Origin: an uncultured Bacilli bacterium
GTDB taxonomy: Bacteria > Bacillota_I > Bacilli_A > RFN20 > CAG-449
Reading direction: 5' to 3'
Length of the DNA: 64,000 bases
Assembly (NCBI GenBank): GCA_947591215.1
Contig: CANQCZ010000003.1
Coordinates: 16,334 to 80,333, forward strand
Position numbers and translations under genes: made by a program. The notes under the pieces are model-generated. The model was not told where the DNA came from, did no database searches, and was given only the letters and a program-made list of their open reading frames with translations. The number at the start of each line of letters is the position of its first letter. Within the stretch, counting starts at the first letter, position 1. This document shows positions 1-13,367 of the stretch, piece after piece.

Positions 1-910
1 CTCCTCCTCTTGATAACGCGACATCTAGCGCATTTGATGCCATTTCCGATAACTTGACAACATCATCAAAACCATTGGAAAACCCGATGGACAATGTAAC
101 AATAGCGTCAACAAAAGATTGTTTTTTTACTTTGTTCATTATGGAAAAACGATCTTTTATTAATTGTTCATAAGCCTTTTGATCACAAACTACAAAATAA
201 CTGTCGTTTTTGATTTTTTTGATAAGAAGATTAAATTTCCTAGCATAATCAGTAATCATTTGATTGATATTAAATATAATATCATTTCCGTCGCGATCGA
301 CCGCCATCGATTCAAATTCACTGAAATTATCAATACTAATAATTCCGATAACCGGAGCGTGTTCTTTAGAATATTGCACAACGGCATTATATTCGGTAAT
401 GTCTTTAAAAATAAAAAGATTAGCTTCTTTCAACAATTTAACCTCATAAAGTTTTCCTTCAATTTCGACACGAATAGTATGACTCTCGGATAAATTACCG
501 CCATCCAAATCCTTTAAAGCTTTTAATTCTTCGCGCCATTCAAAAATATTAATGTCCATAATTTCTGATTCTAAAGCGGCGAATTGATCATTAACCCAAA
601 TAATATTGCTGTTTTCGTCAGTCACTATTAATCCGATTTTACCAAATATATAAGCTTCTTGAATATCCTCACCTACAATATCAAGAGCTCTCAAATCAGT
701 TTTATACTTTGATTTAGAAATGTTTGTAAGCATGCTCCAAAACAAAAGAACATCTATCACTATAAAACTAGCCATCACTCCAATAAGTAATTCAAGATGA
801 TATTCAAATAAATCTAATGCGATAGCTACATAAACAGCTGAAGCAATTAAGAATTGTAGAAAAAAGATAATAAGAACCTTTATCATTTGTCTTTTAATTA
901 CTTTCTGCAT
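1..910 (-). CDS. gdpP: GdpP-like c-di-AMP phosphodiesterase, N-terminal part (TM + PAS + degenerate GGDEF), truncated by window start
   Basis: Reverse-strand reading from ATG at 910 gives MQKVIKRQMIKVLIIFFLQFLIASAVYVAI...NALDVALSRGG running off the window edge; two N-terminal TM helices, PAS-like and GGDEF-like region typical of GdpP/YybT. Confidence 0.85.
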   Translation of the reverse strand, partial: MQKVIKRQMIKVLIIFFLQFLIASAVYVAIALDLFEYHLELLIGVMASFIVIDVLLFWSMLTNISKSKYKTDLRALDIVGEDIQEAYIFGKIGLIVTDENSNIIWVNDQFAALESEIMDINIFEWREELKALKDLDGGNLSESHTIRVEIEGKLYEVKLLKEANLFIFKDITEYNAVVQYSKEHAPVIGIISIDNFSEFESMAVDRDGNDIIFNINQMITDYARKFNLLIKKIKNDSYFVVCDQKAYEQLIKDRFSIMNKVKKQSFVDAIVTLSIGFSNGFDDVVKLSEMASNALDVALSRGG

Positions 911-1116
911 AATTTCACCTCATTCTTAATTATTATACATAATTAAGAAAAATAAATATAGTAATTGTATCTCGTTTCTAAAACACTAATTATTTTAATT
1001 TCCGATTGTTTTCGCGTTTTAGAAACAACTTATAATTTAATATTTAAATTTGTATCTCATGTTTACGTTGTGTTTGTTTATTTTTATTTGTTTATTCGTC
1101 TTTAATTTGATATGAA

Positions 1117-1144
1117 AAAGGCTTTGCAATCTTGCAAAGCCTTT
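1117..1144 (-). terminator. Intrinsic terminator downstream of rpsR
   Basis: Perfect stem AAAGGCTTTGCAA/TTGCAAAGCCTTT with flanking A/T tract. Confidence 0.8.
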
Positions 1145-1184
1145 AATTTTTAAAAACCGATGATAAAATTACAATTTATTATCA

Positions 1185-1430
1185 TTAATCGATAACAAAT
1201 GGTAACAAAGCCATAAATCGTGCACGTTTGATAGCAATAGCAATTTCTCTTTGGTGCTTTGCACAAGTTCCGGTAACACGACGTGGAGAAATTTTGCCGT
1301 TTGGAGAAATGAAACGTTTTAACATTTCGACATCTTTATAATCAATAACCGCTACTTTTTCTTTAGGGTCTTTACCTTTACTGCAGAAATTACAAACCTT
1401 TTTTCTAGGTCTCATCTTTTTATAAGCCAT
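1185..1430 (-). CDS. rpsR: 30S ribosomal protein S18 (zinc-binding type)
   Basis: 81 aa, S18 core [31 protein letters not shown], CxxC motif. Confidence 0.97.
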   Translation of the reverse strand: MAYKKMRPRKKVCNFCSKGKDPKEKVAVIDYKDVEMLKRFISPNGKISPRRVTGTCAKHQREIAIAIKRARFMALLPFVID

Positions 1431-1450
1431 AATACTCCTTTCTCGATCTC

Positions 1451-1906
1451 TTAGAATGGGAGATCGTCATCAGTTACATCAAATGCATCAACGTTCTTGT
1501 CTGCCGGTTCTTCATCGCGGACAGGATCAGCTTGATATCCTTGATCATCATTGCGAAGCCCTGAATCTTCTCTTCTTGACTCATCAGATCTTCTTTCCAA
1601 TACTTGAACATTGTCACAGATAACTTCGACAACATTGACTTGTCTATTATCTTTGCTCTCGTAACTACGTTGATTTAATCTTCCTTCGACTCCGACAAGA
1701 ATACCTTTAGAACCAAACTTTGAGATAAATTCCGCACTCTTATTCCATGCGGTACAAGGAATAAAGGAAGCGGTTCTTTCGCCATTTGGACCTTTGCTAC
1801 GATTATCAACTGCTATGGTGAAGGAACACACAGTTAAACCGCTTTGAGTTCTTCTTAATTCGGGGTCTCTTGTAAGACGTCCAACTAAAACTACTTGATT
1901 AATCAT
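1451..1906 (-). CDS. ssb: Single-stranded DNA-binding protein
   Basis: OB-fold start [23 protein letters not shown] and acidic C-terminal tip DDDLPF. Confidence 0.97.
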   Translation of the reverse strand: MINQVVLVGRLTRDPELRRTQSGLTVCSFTIAVDNRSKGPNGERTASFIPCTAWNKSAEFISKFGSKGILVGVEGRLNQRSYESKDNRQVNVVEVICDNVQVLERRSDESRREDSGLRNDDQGYQADPVRDEEPADKNVDAFDVTDDDLPF

Positions 1907-1927
1907 TTCGCATCCTCCTTTTTAGGA

Positions 1928-2212
1928 TTATAAAGCGATAATTAAGTGACGTAATACATTAGGATTGATCTTCGCTAAGCGATCGAATTCATTGATAACT
2001 TTTGAAGAAGAAGCACTAACTTTAACGACCACGTAATATCCTTTTTTCTCTTTTTTAATTTCGTATGCCAAATCTTTCAATCCCCATTCATTCACATCGT
2101 CGACAGTGCTTCCGTCAGCGGAAAGAATTTCATGAAGTTTACCGATTAGCTCGTTGCGAGCGGCATCTTCAAGATTGGCTTTTAGGATATACATAATCTC
2201 GTACTTTTTCAT
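1928..2212 (-). CDS. rpsF: 30S ribosomal protein S6
   Basis: MKKYEIMYILKANLEDAARNELIGKL..., operon rpsF-ssb-rpsR. Confidence 0.96.
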   Translation of the reverse strand: MKKYEIMYILKANLEDAARNELIGKLHEILSADGSTVDDVNEWGLKDLAYEIKKEKKGYYVVVKVSASSSKVINEFDRLAKINPNVLRHLIIAL

Positions 2213-2323
2213 GTGTACACCTCCCTTTGGTCTTCTGGCTGACTTTTAAGTCAGCAGAGAGAAATAGCATAGACCTTCACTTCTATGCGTATCAATCATA
2301 CCGAACCGAGATTAATTTGTAAA
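2213..2323 (-). promoter_or_regulatory. rpsF promoter and structured 5' leader (two hairpins; possible S6:S18 autoregulatory leader)
   Basis: On minus strand: -35 TTTACA (2318-2323), 17-bp spacer, -10 TATGAT (2295-2300), then hairpins GCATAGAagtgaaggTCTATGC (2267-2288) and CTGACTTaaAAGTCAG (2239-2254). Confidence 0.5.
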
Positions 2324-2342
2324 GACAAAAGACTCTTTATCC

Positions 2343-2376
2343 AAAAATACCCCTATTTATCAATAGGGGTTTTTGG
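2343..2376 (-). terminator. Intrinsic terminator after Clp ATPase gene
   Basis: Stem ACCCCTATT/AATAGGGGT with flanking A/T tracts. Confidence 0.75.
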
Positions 2377-2394
2377 CATTTATGATAAATTACA

Positions 2395-4416
2395 TTATTT
2401 CATAAGTTTGCTTATTACTTTTTTTCGAACATCGCGTTTAATCAATCTTGCTCCATATTGATTATAAACTTCTTCATTATCTAAATCTAAATCCAGTTCA
2501 CCCAGTTCGAATTGAAGACCGTCTGCAATCGTGTTCAAATAATCTTCGGCAATGACTTTTCTCGATGATGAATTAAGATGATCAAAGGTAATTATATCAT
2601 CGATTCTTGAAATAAATTCATATCGAAATCTTTCATTTAATTTTTTCACTATCGAATCACGATATGAAAAATCGCGATCTAAATGTTTTTTAAACAATGT
2701 CTTATCATCATATCCATAGTTTGATGTTAAAATAAACATCGCATTTGTACAATCGATTTTATTTCCCTTACCATCGATAAAATATCCTTCATCAAAGACA
2801 TTTAAGAAAAAGTCCAAAATCTCGTTATTGGCCTTTTCAACTTCTTCGAGAATTATTAAAGAATGCGGAAATGCTTTAAGATTTTTGACAAAAGGAGCTT
2901 GAGATAGATTATAACCATTATTTCCTAAAAGTTTGGTTAAAGATCCATACTCTTGATATGAAGACATGTCAATTTTAAAAGTATGTCCGTTTTTACCGAA
3001 AAAATTGTCCCCGATGATTTGCGCACATGCGCTTTTTCCAACCCCGGAAGGTCCTACAAACATCAATATCAACAATGGTCTGTCCTGTTCATAAATTTTG
3101 TGCTCAATCATTTTTAAATTTAACAAAATCTGTTGTAAAGCTCGATCTTGCCCGCGGATTTTAGCCATCAATTCATTAGAAACAATTTCACTTAATGCAT
3201 CGTGATTTATTTTGATTTTAAAAAACGACTCTATTGTTTTTATAACATCTTGTTCTTTTAAAGAATCCTTGGCAATCACACATGCATTATCTAAAATATC
3301 GATTGCCTTATCAGGAAAATACGCATTTGGAATTGCTTTAGATAAGTCGACTATTTTATATAAAATCGCATCATCAATCGTCAATTTATAATGTTTTTCA
3401 TAAATGCTTTTCAATGCTTTTAATATGGTAATAGTTTCTTCAGAAGTCGATGGTTCCACTTTGATGATTTGAAAACGGCGTCTTAAAGCTTTATCTTTAT
3501 CAAACGCCTCATGAAACTCATCTTCCGTGGTCGCACCGATTATTTGAATATCACCACGAGAAAGATATGGTTTTAAAATATTTGAAGCATCTATTGCACC
3601 TTCCGCTCCCCCGGCCTTGACGATATTATGAATCTCATCGATAAAAAGAATGGCATTACCATCCTCTTTTACTTTTTTAATTATTTTTTTCAGTTTTTCT
3701 TCAAACTCACCTCGATATTTAGTTCCACTTACAGTAGAAGCAATATCCAGTTCATAAATGTTTTTGTTTCTTAGTGAAGGGACAAGACCTTCATAAATCA
3801 TTTTTGCCACTTCTTCGACAATGGCCGTTTTCCCGACGCCTGGTTCTCCAACTAATATTGCGTTTGGTTTATTTCTTCGTGACAAAGCATTTATAAGTTG
3901 ATGAATCTCATCTTCTCTTCCGATTAGAGGATCTTTTTTTAAATTACAAAGATTATGCAGATCAGATATATTATCTAAATCAGACTTTCTTTTTTGACTT
4001 GTCATCAATACTTTGATTAAATTATCGCGATTTACTTTATATTTGTTCAACAAATCAAATGCTGCTCCTTGATCTTCTTTAAGCAAGGCTTGTCCAAGAG
4101 AAACTAAAGATACAAATTCTTCGCCGGCTTTTCTTGAAATCGCAACCGCGTTATCCAAAAGAACTTTAAGTTCTAATGTATATTCCATATATAATGGATC
4201 TTCATCAGAATACGGATAAAGATTTTTCACTTTTTTTGAAAGAGAACTATACGTAACTCCATATTTACCTAATTCACGACCTAAAATATTCTCATCTACT
4301 CTAAGAAAAGCAAGAAGAATATGTTCACTGCCAATGCTAGTGTGTGCAAATTCAAAAGCGATCGCCTCGGCACACGAAATAACTTTTTGAGCTTCCAATG
4401 AAAATTTATCTATCAT
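2395..4416 (-). CDS. Clp/Hsp100-family AAA+ ATPase, divergent and M-domain-less (ClpC/ClpA-like)
   Basis: Two AAA+ modules: D1 GEPGVGKTAIVEE / AILFIDEIHNIV, D2 GPSGVGKSACAQ / LIILEEVEKA; Clp N-domain. Confidence 0.9.
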   Translation of the reverse strand: MIDKFSLEAQKVISCAEAIAFEFAHTSIGSEHILLAFLRVDENILGRELGKYGVTYSSLSKKVKNLYPYSDEDPLYMEYTLELKVLLDNAVAISRKAGEEFVSLVSLGQALLKEDQGAAFDLLNKYKVNRDNLIKVLMTSQKRKSDLDNISDLHNLCNLKKDPLIGREDEIHQLINALSRRNKPNAILVGEPGVGKTAIVEEVAKMIYEGLVPSLRNKNIYELDIASTVSGTKYRGEFEEKLKKIIKKVKEDGNAILFIDEIHNIVKAGGAEGAIDASNILKPYLSRGDIQIIGATTEDEFHEAFDKDKALRRRFQIIKVEPSTSEETITILKALKSIYEKHYKLTIDDAILYKIVDLSKAIPNAYFPDKAIDILDNACVIAKDSLKEQDVIKTIESFFKIKINHDALSEIVSNELMAKIRGQDRALQQILLNLKMIEHKIYEQDRPLLILMFVGPSGVGKSACAQIIGDNFFGKNGHTFKIDMSSYQEYGSLTKLLGNNGYNLSQAPFVKNLKAFPHSLIILEEVEKANNEILDFFLNVFDEGYFIDGKGNKIDCTNAMFILTSNYGYDDKTLFKKHLDRDFSYRDSIVKKLNERFRYEFISRIDDIITFDHLNSSSRKVIAEDYLNTIADGLQFELGELDLDLDNEEVYNQYGARLIKRDVRKKVISKLMK

Positions 4417-4725
4417 AACGATCCTCTTTCACTTTTCAATTTATGTTTGAACAATTTAATTATTGCCTTGTCAAACAAAAATATACTTTAAGATTTAAAA
4501 TGATAAAAAAATAAAGTACTTATCTAAAAATAATAACTTTCAAATACTCCTTGCCCATCGACAACAAAAAAACTCACCCAAAATTAATGAGTGAGATTAT
4601 GATTGAATCTTTTATTACTGATGAAGCTAATACCGCGGAATTAAGTGACATAAATAATCATAAATAGATACTAAACTTTAAAATTAGAGTAGTTCAATAA
4701 TTTAGCAACAATTTAAAGACAAAAT

Positions 4726-4757
4726 AAAAAGCGATTTATCATTATAGGTCGCTTTTT
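4726..4757. terminator. Bidirectional terminator downstream of the 77-aa ORF
   Basis: AAAAAGCGA...TCGCTTTTT stem-loop. Confidence 0.65.
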
Positions 4758-4781
4758 ACTTTTTATTTGTTTTTTTAAGTA

Positions 4782-5015
4782 TTACCAATTCGCGTTAACA
4801 CTTACAATCGTGCATCGCATAGGATCCACTTGGACACCATCGTCTCTTACAAGATCGCGAAGATGAGCTCTGTAGTACTCTTCAGCTTCTTGGTAGGAAT
4901 CGAAAAACATCGTCTCAGTCATATCCTTATATAAATGATAATTTCCGTTTCCAGCAATACTTGGGTAATAATACTCACCATCATCGAAAACTAACTTTAC
5001 AACATATTGAGTCAT
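4782..5015 (-). CDS. Hypothetical protein, 77 aa
   Basis: ORF with RBS-like GGAGAGAT upstream of ATG and terminator downstream. Confidence 0.6.
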   Translation of the reverse strand: MTQYVVKLVFDDGEYYYPSIAGNGNYHLYKDMTETMFFDSYQEAEEYYRAHLRDLVRDDGVQVDPMRCTIVSVNANW

Positions 5016-5185
5016 TTAATATCTCTCCTTTTTTCTATTCATAGTTTATTTTATTTTTTGTCTAATTTCAATCGATAAGAACTTAACTAGCATCTAAAAG
5101 ATATAAATGTATTGCAATTATTACAACTTAAAATATACGAATTTAAAAAGGTAAATTTATAAAAATGATGATTTTACAAAGTCTT

Positions 5186-7716
<2,531 letters not shown>

Positions 7717-7742
7717 AAAAAGAAAGAGAATTCATCTCTTTC

Positions 7743-9794
7743 TTAATTTTTATTTTCACCCGAACTTTCTTCTTTGGGTTCTTCTTGAACCGGTTCTTTA
7801 GCAATCTCTATCGGTTCGACTTTGGTTTCTTGTTCCGTCTCGTCGAGTGGCAGATGACGATTTTCAATAAGATAGGAAATATCTTCTGCATTTAACGTTT
7901 CTTTTTCTAAAAGAGCTTTAGCAATTAATTCCACATCTTCTTTGTATTTTCTAATAATCTCCAAAGCTTTTTTGTGAGCTTCATCGATAATCTTTCTCAC
8001 TTCCTGATCGACTTCAAAAGCCACCTGATTTGAGAAATTCTTTTGTGTATTATTGTAATCTCGTCCTAAGAAAACAGAACCTTGATCTCTTTCATATTGA
8101 ATCGGACCCAAAGACGACATTCCATATTGTGTAACCATTAATCTTGCGATACGAGTGGCACTTTCAATATCTTGGTGAGCACCGGTAGTAATATCGGAGA
8201 AGAAAATTTCTTCCGAAGATCTTCCGCCTAATAACCCGGCAATCTTAGCCAACAATTGCGTTTTCGTCATCAAGAAATAATCGTCTTGCGGAGTCATAAG
8301 GACATGACCTCCCGTGTTTCCACGTGGAATAATCGTAACTTTCCTTACAACATCGCTCCCGTCTAATTTTAAGCCGATAATCGCATGTCCCGCTTCATGA
8401 TAAGCATCGATTTGTCTTTCTTTTTCAGACATCTTCTTGCTTTTCTTAGCCGGACCCGCGAATTGACGGTCGATGGCTTCATCGATTTCTTTTGTCGAAA
8501 TTTCTTTCTTATTTTCTCTAACGGCGAGAATGGCGGCTTCATTGAGTACATTAGCCAAATCGGCACCGGAATATCCCACCGTTCTTTCGGCAATGGCTTT
8601 AAAGTTCACTGTCGGAGAAATGGTTTTATTTCGAGCATGAACTTTGAGGATCTCTTCACGGCCTTGCTTGTCAGGCAAGTTAACAGTGATTTGACGATCG
8701 AAACGACCGGCTCTTAATAGTGCCGGATCTAAAACATCTTCACGGTTAGTCGCGGCAATCACGATAATTCCTAAATTATCGGAGAACCCATCCATTTCAA
8801 CAAGCAACTGATTAAGGGTTTGTTCACGTTCATCGTTACCTCCACCCATACCAGCACCTCTTTGACGTCCTACGGCATCTATTTCATCAATAAAGATCAA
8901 GCACGGGGTGTTTTGTTTAGCCTTTTTAAACATGTCTCTTACACGTCCGGCTCCAACACCGACGAACATCTCGACAAAGTCAGAACCCGAGATTGAATAA
9001 AATGGCACACGCGCTTCACCGGCGACGGCTTTGGCTAACAATGTTTTACCGGTTCCGGGAGGCCCAACCAAAAGAACGCCTTTTGGCAACTTTGCGCCAA
9101 ATTTTGAATATTTGCCGGGATTTCTCAAATAATCGACGAGCTCGATCATTTCCGCTTTTTCTTCATCGCATCCGGCGACATCATCAAAGTGGACATTGGT
9201 AACTTCTTCTCTTCTGGCGCGGGATTTATTGAAATCTAGCGCTGTGTTATTGGATCTATTAACGCTGGCATTTAATCTTGAGAAGATAAAAATGATGGCT
9301 CCGATACCCAACACAAAGAAAATGATGGTTGGTAACCAATCCATAAATCCATTTGATTCATAAGGATTGATAATCGCATATTTATCGCTAGTATAATATA
9401 ATGTTCCGTCTTCATTTTGTCTAGTTCTAATAATCCTATCAATATACGATAAATTATCCTCTGTATCTGGTCCGAAACTCGTAAAGCTATAACGAATTTC
9501 GCGATTTTGAGCATCATTAGTCAAATAGTAACCAGCAATGGTTAAATTTCCTTCGTTATACCGCGTTATTTGAAGAGACTCAATTTTTTGATTCCATAAG
9601 AACGATTCTTCGTAATCGTTGACTTCATTACCATTTTCATTATGTGTAACGATAATATCTCCCCAAGCGATATCGGAATGTTGAGAAGACCCATAAGAAT
9701 TATTATTAAACAACAATGTTATCGCGACAACAATACCCAAAATCAAAAGATATGGTGCGACATAACCAATCCAACTTCCTTTTTTCTTTTTCAT
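7743..9794 (-). CDS. ftsH: ATP-dependent zinc metalloprotease FtsH
   Basis: [21 protein letters not shown] region, HEAGH zinc motif. Confidence 0.98.
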   Translation of the reverse strand: MKKKKGSWIGYVAPYLLILGIVVAITLLFNNNSYGSSQHSDIAWGDIIVTHNENGNEVNDYEESFLWNQKIESLQITRYNEGNLTIAGYYLTNDAQNREIRYSFTSFGPDTEDNLSYIDRIIRTRQNEDGTLYYTSDKYAIINPYESNGFMDWLPTIIFFVLGIGAIIFIFSRLNASVNRSNNTALDFNKSRARREEVTNVHFDDVAGCDEEKAEMIELVDYLRNPGKYSKFGAKLPKGVLLVGPPGTGKTLLAKAVAGEARVPFYSISGSDFVEMFVGVGAGRVRDMFKKAKQNTPCLIFIDEIDAVGRQRGAGMGGGNDEREQTLNQLLVEMDGFSDNLGIIVIAATNREDVLDPALLRAGRFDRQITVNLPDKQGREEILKVHARNKTISPTVNFKAIAERTVGYSGADLANVLNEAAILAVRENKKEISTKEIDEAIDRQFAGPAKKSKKMSEKERQIDAYHEAGHAIIGLKLDGSDVVRKVTIIPRGNTGGHVLMTPQDDYFLMTKTQLLAKIAGLLGGRSSEEIFFSDITTGAHQDIESATRIARLMVTQYGMSSLGPIQYERDQGSVFLGRDYNNTQKNFSNQVAFEVDQEVRKIIDEAHKKALEIIRKYKEDVELIAKALLEKETLNAEDISYLIENRHLPLDETEQETKVEPIEIAKEPVQEEPKEESSGENKN

Positions 9795-9862
9795 CTATAC
9801 AAATTACCTCCTATAAAATAGTCTAATTTTGTGCTCTCATAAATTTTATATTTATGCATTGT

Positions 9863-11095
9863 TTATTTTACCACAATAATCGGATTGTTTTCTATATTAT
9901 TTAACACTACTTTATTTTGCAAGGGAATATAAATAATATTTCCATTTTTATCCACGATAAGCGGCCACCTTTTTCTTTTATCAAGTGGAATCTTGCGATT
10001 AATAAAAATTCTTCTTACCGATTTATGAATTTTTCCAAATTTTATGACATCACCGGGTTGAAAAGTGCGGATTATTAACGGATAAGAATATTCGAAAACA
10101 TTTATCTTTGAAGTATCGGTTGTAAGATTCAAATAAAAATATTCATTGTCAATAATTTGTGGTGTTTCCACTATAAATTCATAATGAAAATCATCGCCAA
10201 ATTTGCTCAAAGACAAATAATCATAAGATTTTAATAGATAGTATGGTGGCTCTAAAAGCATTTTGGCGTGTGCTTTTTGACTCCTAATTAGTTTTTTTAT
10301 TTCACGAATTCGCTTGGCTCCTAATTTTACCGAAATAAACGGCAAAACCTTCGTAATATACGCAAAAAGCAAGCGCGTTTCTTCTTCATCACTCAAACAA
10401 ACAATCTCTGAAATCATCAGTTTATCTTGTTGGAGTAAAGGTTCGATTTTTTGCATGATTTTTTTTAGTTTTTGATTTTCACTATCGATTTCTCCTATCA
10501 TCTCATCAATTTCGTTTTCGGTCATTTTAGAAACTTGATGATGACGAATATAATTGCGGGTGTAATCATCGGTGTTATTACTTTCGTCGATTGAATAAGG
10601 AATTTGATTTCGTTTGCAATAATTTAAAAGTTCCATTTTTCGATATTCTAAAAGCGGACGAATTACTCTCATTCCTTTAATTGATGTCTCACTATTTAGT
10701 CCATAATATGATACTAAATTACCACGCGATTTTTGCATTAAATAAGTTTCTAAAAGATCATCTTTATGATGTGCGACAAAAAGTCCATCAGCATGATATT
10801 TATAATACATTTTTTTGAAAAAATCATACCGTATTTCACGAGCCCAAGCTTGGAAATTACCTTTTGGTTTTAGATCTATGGTATCAAGAACATGTGTTTT
10901 ATATCCTTTTTCTTTGGCATATAAAGCAACCATTTCTTGTTCTTGATTTGAAACCTTACGACGATGATAATTGACATGCAAAACCACAAGTTTCAATTTT
11001 AAATCGGCTAACATTTTTAAAAGAGCCATCGAATCCGGTCCTCCGGAAACCGCGATTAAATATATTTTATTCGCATCGTAAGAGAATTTTTCCAT
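9863..11095 (-). CDS. tilS: tRNA(Ile)-lysidine synthase
   Basis: PP-loop SGGPDSMALL, HHKDDLLETYLMQ, synteny with spoIIE and ftsH. Confidence 0.93.
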   Translation of the reverse strand: MEKFSYDANKIYLIAVSGGPDSMALLKMLADLKLKLVVLHVNYHRRKVSNQEQEMVALYAKEKGYKTHVLDTIDLKPKGNFQAWAREIRYDFFKKMYYKYHADGLFVAHHKDDLLETYLMQKSRGNLVSYYGLNSETSIKGMRVIRPLLEYRKMELLNYCKRNQIPYSIDESNNTDDYTRNYIRHHQVSKMTENEIDEMIGEIDSENQKLKKIMQKIEPLLQQDKLMISEIVCLSDEEETRLLFAYITKVLPFISVKLGAKRIREIKKLIRSQKAHAKMLLEPPYYLLKSYDYLSLSKFGDDFHYEFIVETPQIIDNEYFYLNLTTDTSKINVFEYSYPLIIRTFQPGDVIKFGKIHKSVRRIFINRKIPLDKRKRWPLIVDKNGNIIYIPLQNKVVLNNIENNPIIVVK

Positions 11096-11139
11096 AAGTT
11101 TACCTTCGGTTATAATTTTGCACTATAGGCATCAATTTT

Positions 11140-13308
11140 TCAATTATAAAACCGCGACTTTACGACTTTCAAAATGCACAAAGTTTTATCGTCTTCTTCA
11201 TCTTTATTTTTAATAAGTGCATCGTACAACAGATCTGCCATTTTACCGGTTTCCACATTTTTAATTGCTTCAAGATTTTCAAGTAAAAAGTTTTCTTCGA
11301 TTACTCCAAAACCATCACTCATTAAAATAATTATATCCTCTTCTTCTAAAAAGAAGTCTTCATAGACAATATCCAAATCGGCTACGATACCTAAAGGTGG
11401 AAAAATCTTATCGAGAGTAATAATTTTTCCTTTACGATAAATATAAGACGGGAAAGAACCGCTTTTATAAATTCTCGCTTTTTTATTGGTTAAATCAATT
11501 TTTAAAAAATCCAATGTCGCATACATTTCATGCATCGATTTTGATTTTACCAACGTGTTTAGATTTTCGATAATTTTCCTTTCGTCGTTTTCAAGCTTTT
11601 GATAAGCTTTAAGACTTTTTATCACATAAGACGAAACAAGATTAGCATTTTTATCGTGTCCCATTCCATCTGAAAGAACAATAAACTCCGCTCCACTTCT
11701 TTTAAAGCCATCAATTTGATCTCCAGAATCTATTGGTTTTGAAGAGAGACATAGTCCCTTTTCGATTTCGATAACGTTTTGAGAAGACAGCACTAAAATA
11801 GCGCCATTATGTAAATCATCTTCTTGTTTGACATAAAAGTTTTTTCTTAAAATATTGCGCGTTATATCTACTATCTTATCTACATCAAAATCTTCGATCC
11901 CTATTTCCAATATCAATTCGACTCCATCGTACGCGTGGATTTTAATTTGATAATGAAGTGCATCATAGTTTTGCTTTAATCGCTCGTATTTCGACTTAAA
12001 TTCTTCACCATCGTCTAATTCTTTTAATGGTCGATAGATATTTTCGATTTCATTTTGATAAAGTTTTTTTCGCTCTTCCGCTTGGTGGCGATAACTAAGT
12101 TCTCCTAAATAAAAATCATGTGCCACTTCACTGCGTCTAATAAGCTTATATGGATAAAGACATTTGTCGATGATTTCTTGTCTATTTTGCTTTGTCGCGT
12201 TATCTTTTATTAATGCTTCTTTCAAAGAATTGAGACTACAAGAGTTTTGCAATTCGCATTCACTACAAAGCGACGCATCAAGATTGCGTTTAGCTTTTTC
12301 AAAAGCCGGAGTTTCATGATCTAACGATGGATCTAAAACACAATCTAAATAAGACACTATTGAGCGAACTTTGCTGCGAGTAGCATTTGCAAACTGAACA
12401 TTTTTTAAAACTTGAAGATCTTCGTTTCGTTTAAAAATGTTTTCAAGATCATCGACCCATTCTTGTTTTATAAAAAGATTTAAAAGAAAAGCTAAGATTC
12501 CTTGATAAAAGAACCCATTAAGATAAAAGGTCGGAGTCAAAAGAATATTAAGCAATACAAAACTCCCTAAATATATATAGGAATTATATTTGGTTTTAAC
12601 TAGTGACGACAGCAAAAGCGAAGCCGCTGAAATCAATAAAATGTTAAGTCCGACACCTTTAAAAAGGTATAATAAAAAAGCCCCTAAAACAATTGAAGAA
12701 CCACTGACAAGAAAGGAAGTACATTTTTTAAAAACCAAATGCACTAAATTAAAAAATGCGATAAACAGCGCATCGATTCCCAAAAACAAAATTGAAAGTG
12801 ACGAAATCACCATCACTTTATAACGGTCATCAAAAACCGCATAATCATCATTTATCACTTTTTCAAGATTAATGAAGGCCAACAATAATCCATAAGAATA
12901 AAAAAGATTTATTAACCCATTAAGGAATTGAAAAAAATCAGGGTAATTGACAAGATAAATGGTAAATACAAAAATATTCGTAAAGATAAAACTTAAATAA
13001 TTTTTAAAAACAGAAGTCGCTTTTAAAAGTTTCGAAAACGTTTCTAAAAATAAAAAAATAAAACATACAACGCTTAATTCCAATCCATAATTGATATTAA
13101 CAAGAAACCCTACTAATATTAATGTAAAATTAGTGACAATGGCGGTAATATACTCTTGCCGATACGCAAAATATAATAAAACCATCACAAACGGATTAAA
13201 CAAATACGCTGTGTTGAATAAGGCTACCAACAAAGAAAGTAATCCGAAAATAAAATATATGAATACTGTACTGCGCTCTTCTTTTAACGTTTTAATATTT
13301 TCTATCAT
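11140..13308 (-). CDS. spoIIE: Stage II sporulation protein E-like PP2C phosphatase
   Basis: Multi-TM N-terminus plus C-terminal PP2C motifs SGD, LSDGMGHDKNA, LMSDGFG, EEDDKTL; located between divIC and tilS as in Bacillus. Likely start MIENIK with GGTGAG RBS. Confidence 0.9.
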   Translation of the reverse strand: MIENIKTLKEERSTVFIYFIFGLLSLLVALFNTAYLFNPFVMVLLYFAYRQEYITAIVTNFTLILVGFLVNINYGLELSVVCFIFLFLETFSKLLKATSVFKNYLSFIFTNIFVFTIYLVNYPDFFQFLNGLINLFYSYGLLLAFINLEKVINDDYAVFDDRYKVMVISSLSILFLGIDALFIAFFNLVHLVFKKCTSFLVSGSSIVLGAFLLYLFKGVGLNILLISAASLLLSSLVKTKYNSYIYLGSFVLLNILLTPTFYLNGFFYQGILAFLLNLFIKQEWVDDLENIFKRNEDLQVLKNVQFANATRSKVRSIVSYLDCVLDPSLDHETPAFEKAKRNLDASLCSECELQNSCSLNSLKEALIKDNATKQNRQEIIDKCLYPYKLIRRSEVAHDFYLGELSYRHQAEERKKLYQNEIENIYRPLKELDDGEEFKSKYERLKQNYDALHYQIKIHAYDGVELILEIGIEDFDVDKIVDITRNILRKNFYVKQEDDLHNGAILVLSSQNVIEIEKGLCLSSKPIDSGDQIDGFKRSGAEFIVLSDGMGHDKNANLVSSYVIKSLKAYQKLENDERKIIENLNTLVKSKSMHEMYATLDFLKIDLTNKKARIYKSGSFPSYIYRKGKIITLDKIFPPLGIVADLDIVYEDFFLEEEDIIILMSDGFGVIEENFLLENLEAIKNVETGKMADLLYDALIKNKDEEDDKTLCILKVVKSRFYN

Positions 13309-13367
13309 TTTCTCACCGCTACTAGCGTACACTAGGCGATTAGAAAAAAAGGTCGATATCCGTCGAC

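Noticed and set aside
164-493. 109-aa plus-strand ORF and the nested 61-aa ORF
   Set aside because: Antisense to gdpP, which has a clear PAS/GGDEF-like protein on the minus strand; shadow ORF.
974-1026. GTTTTAGAAAC as type II CRISPR repeat/tracr fragment
   Set aside because: Only one inverted pair, no array, no cas genes; superficial resemblance to GTTTTAGA only.
8369-9517. Several 69-110 aa ORFs in and opposite ftsH
   Set aside because: Alternative-frame/antisense ORFs over a highly conserved CDS; low-complexity shadow translation.
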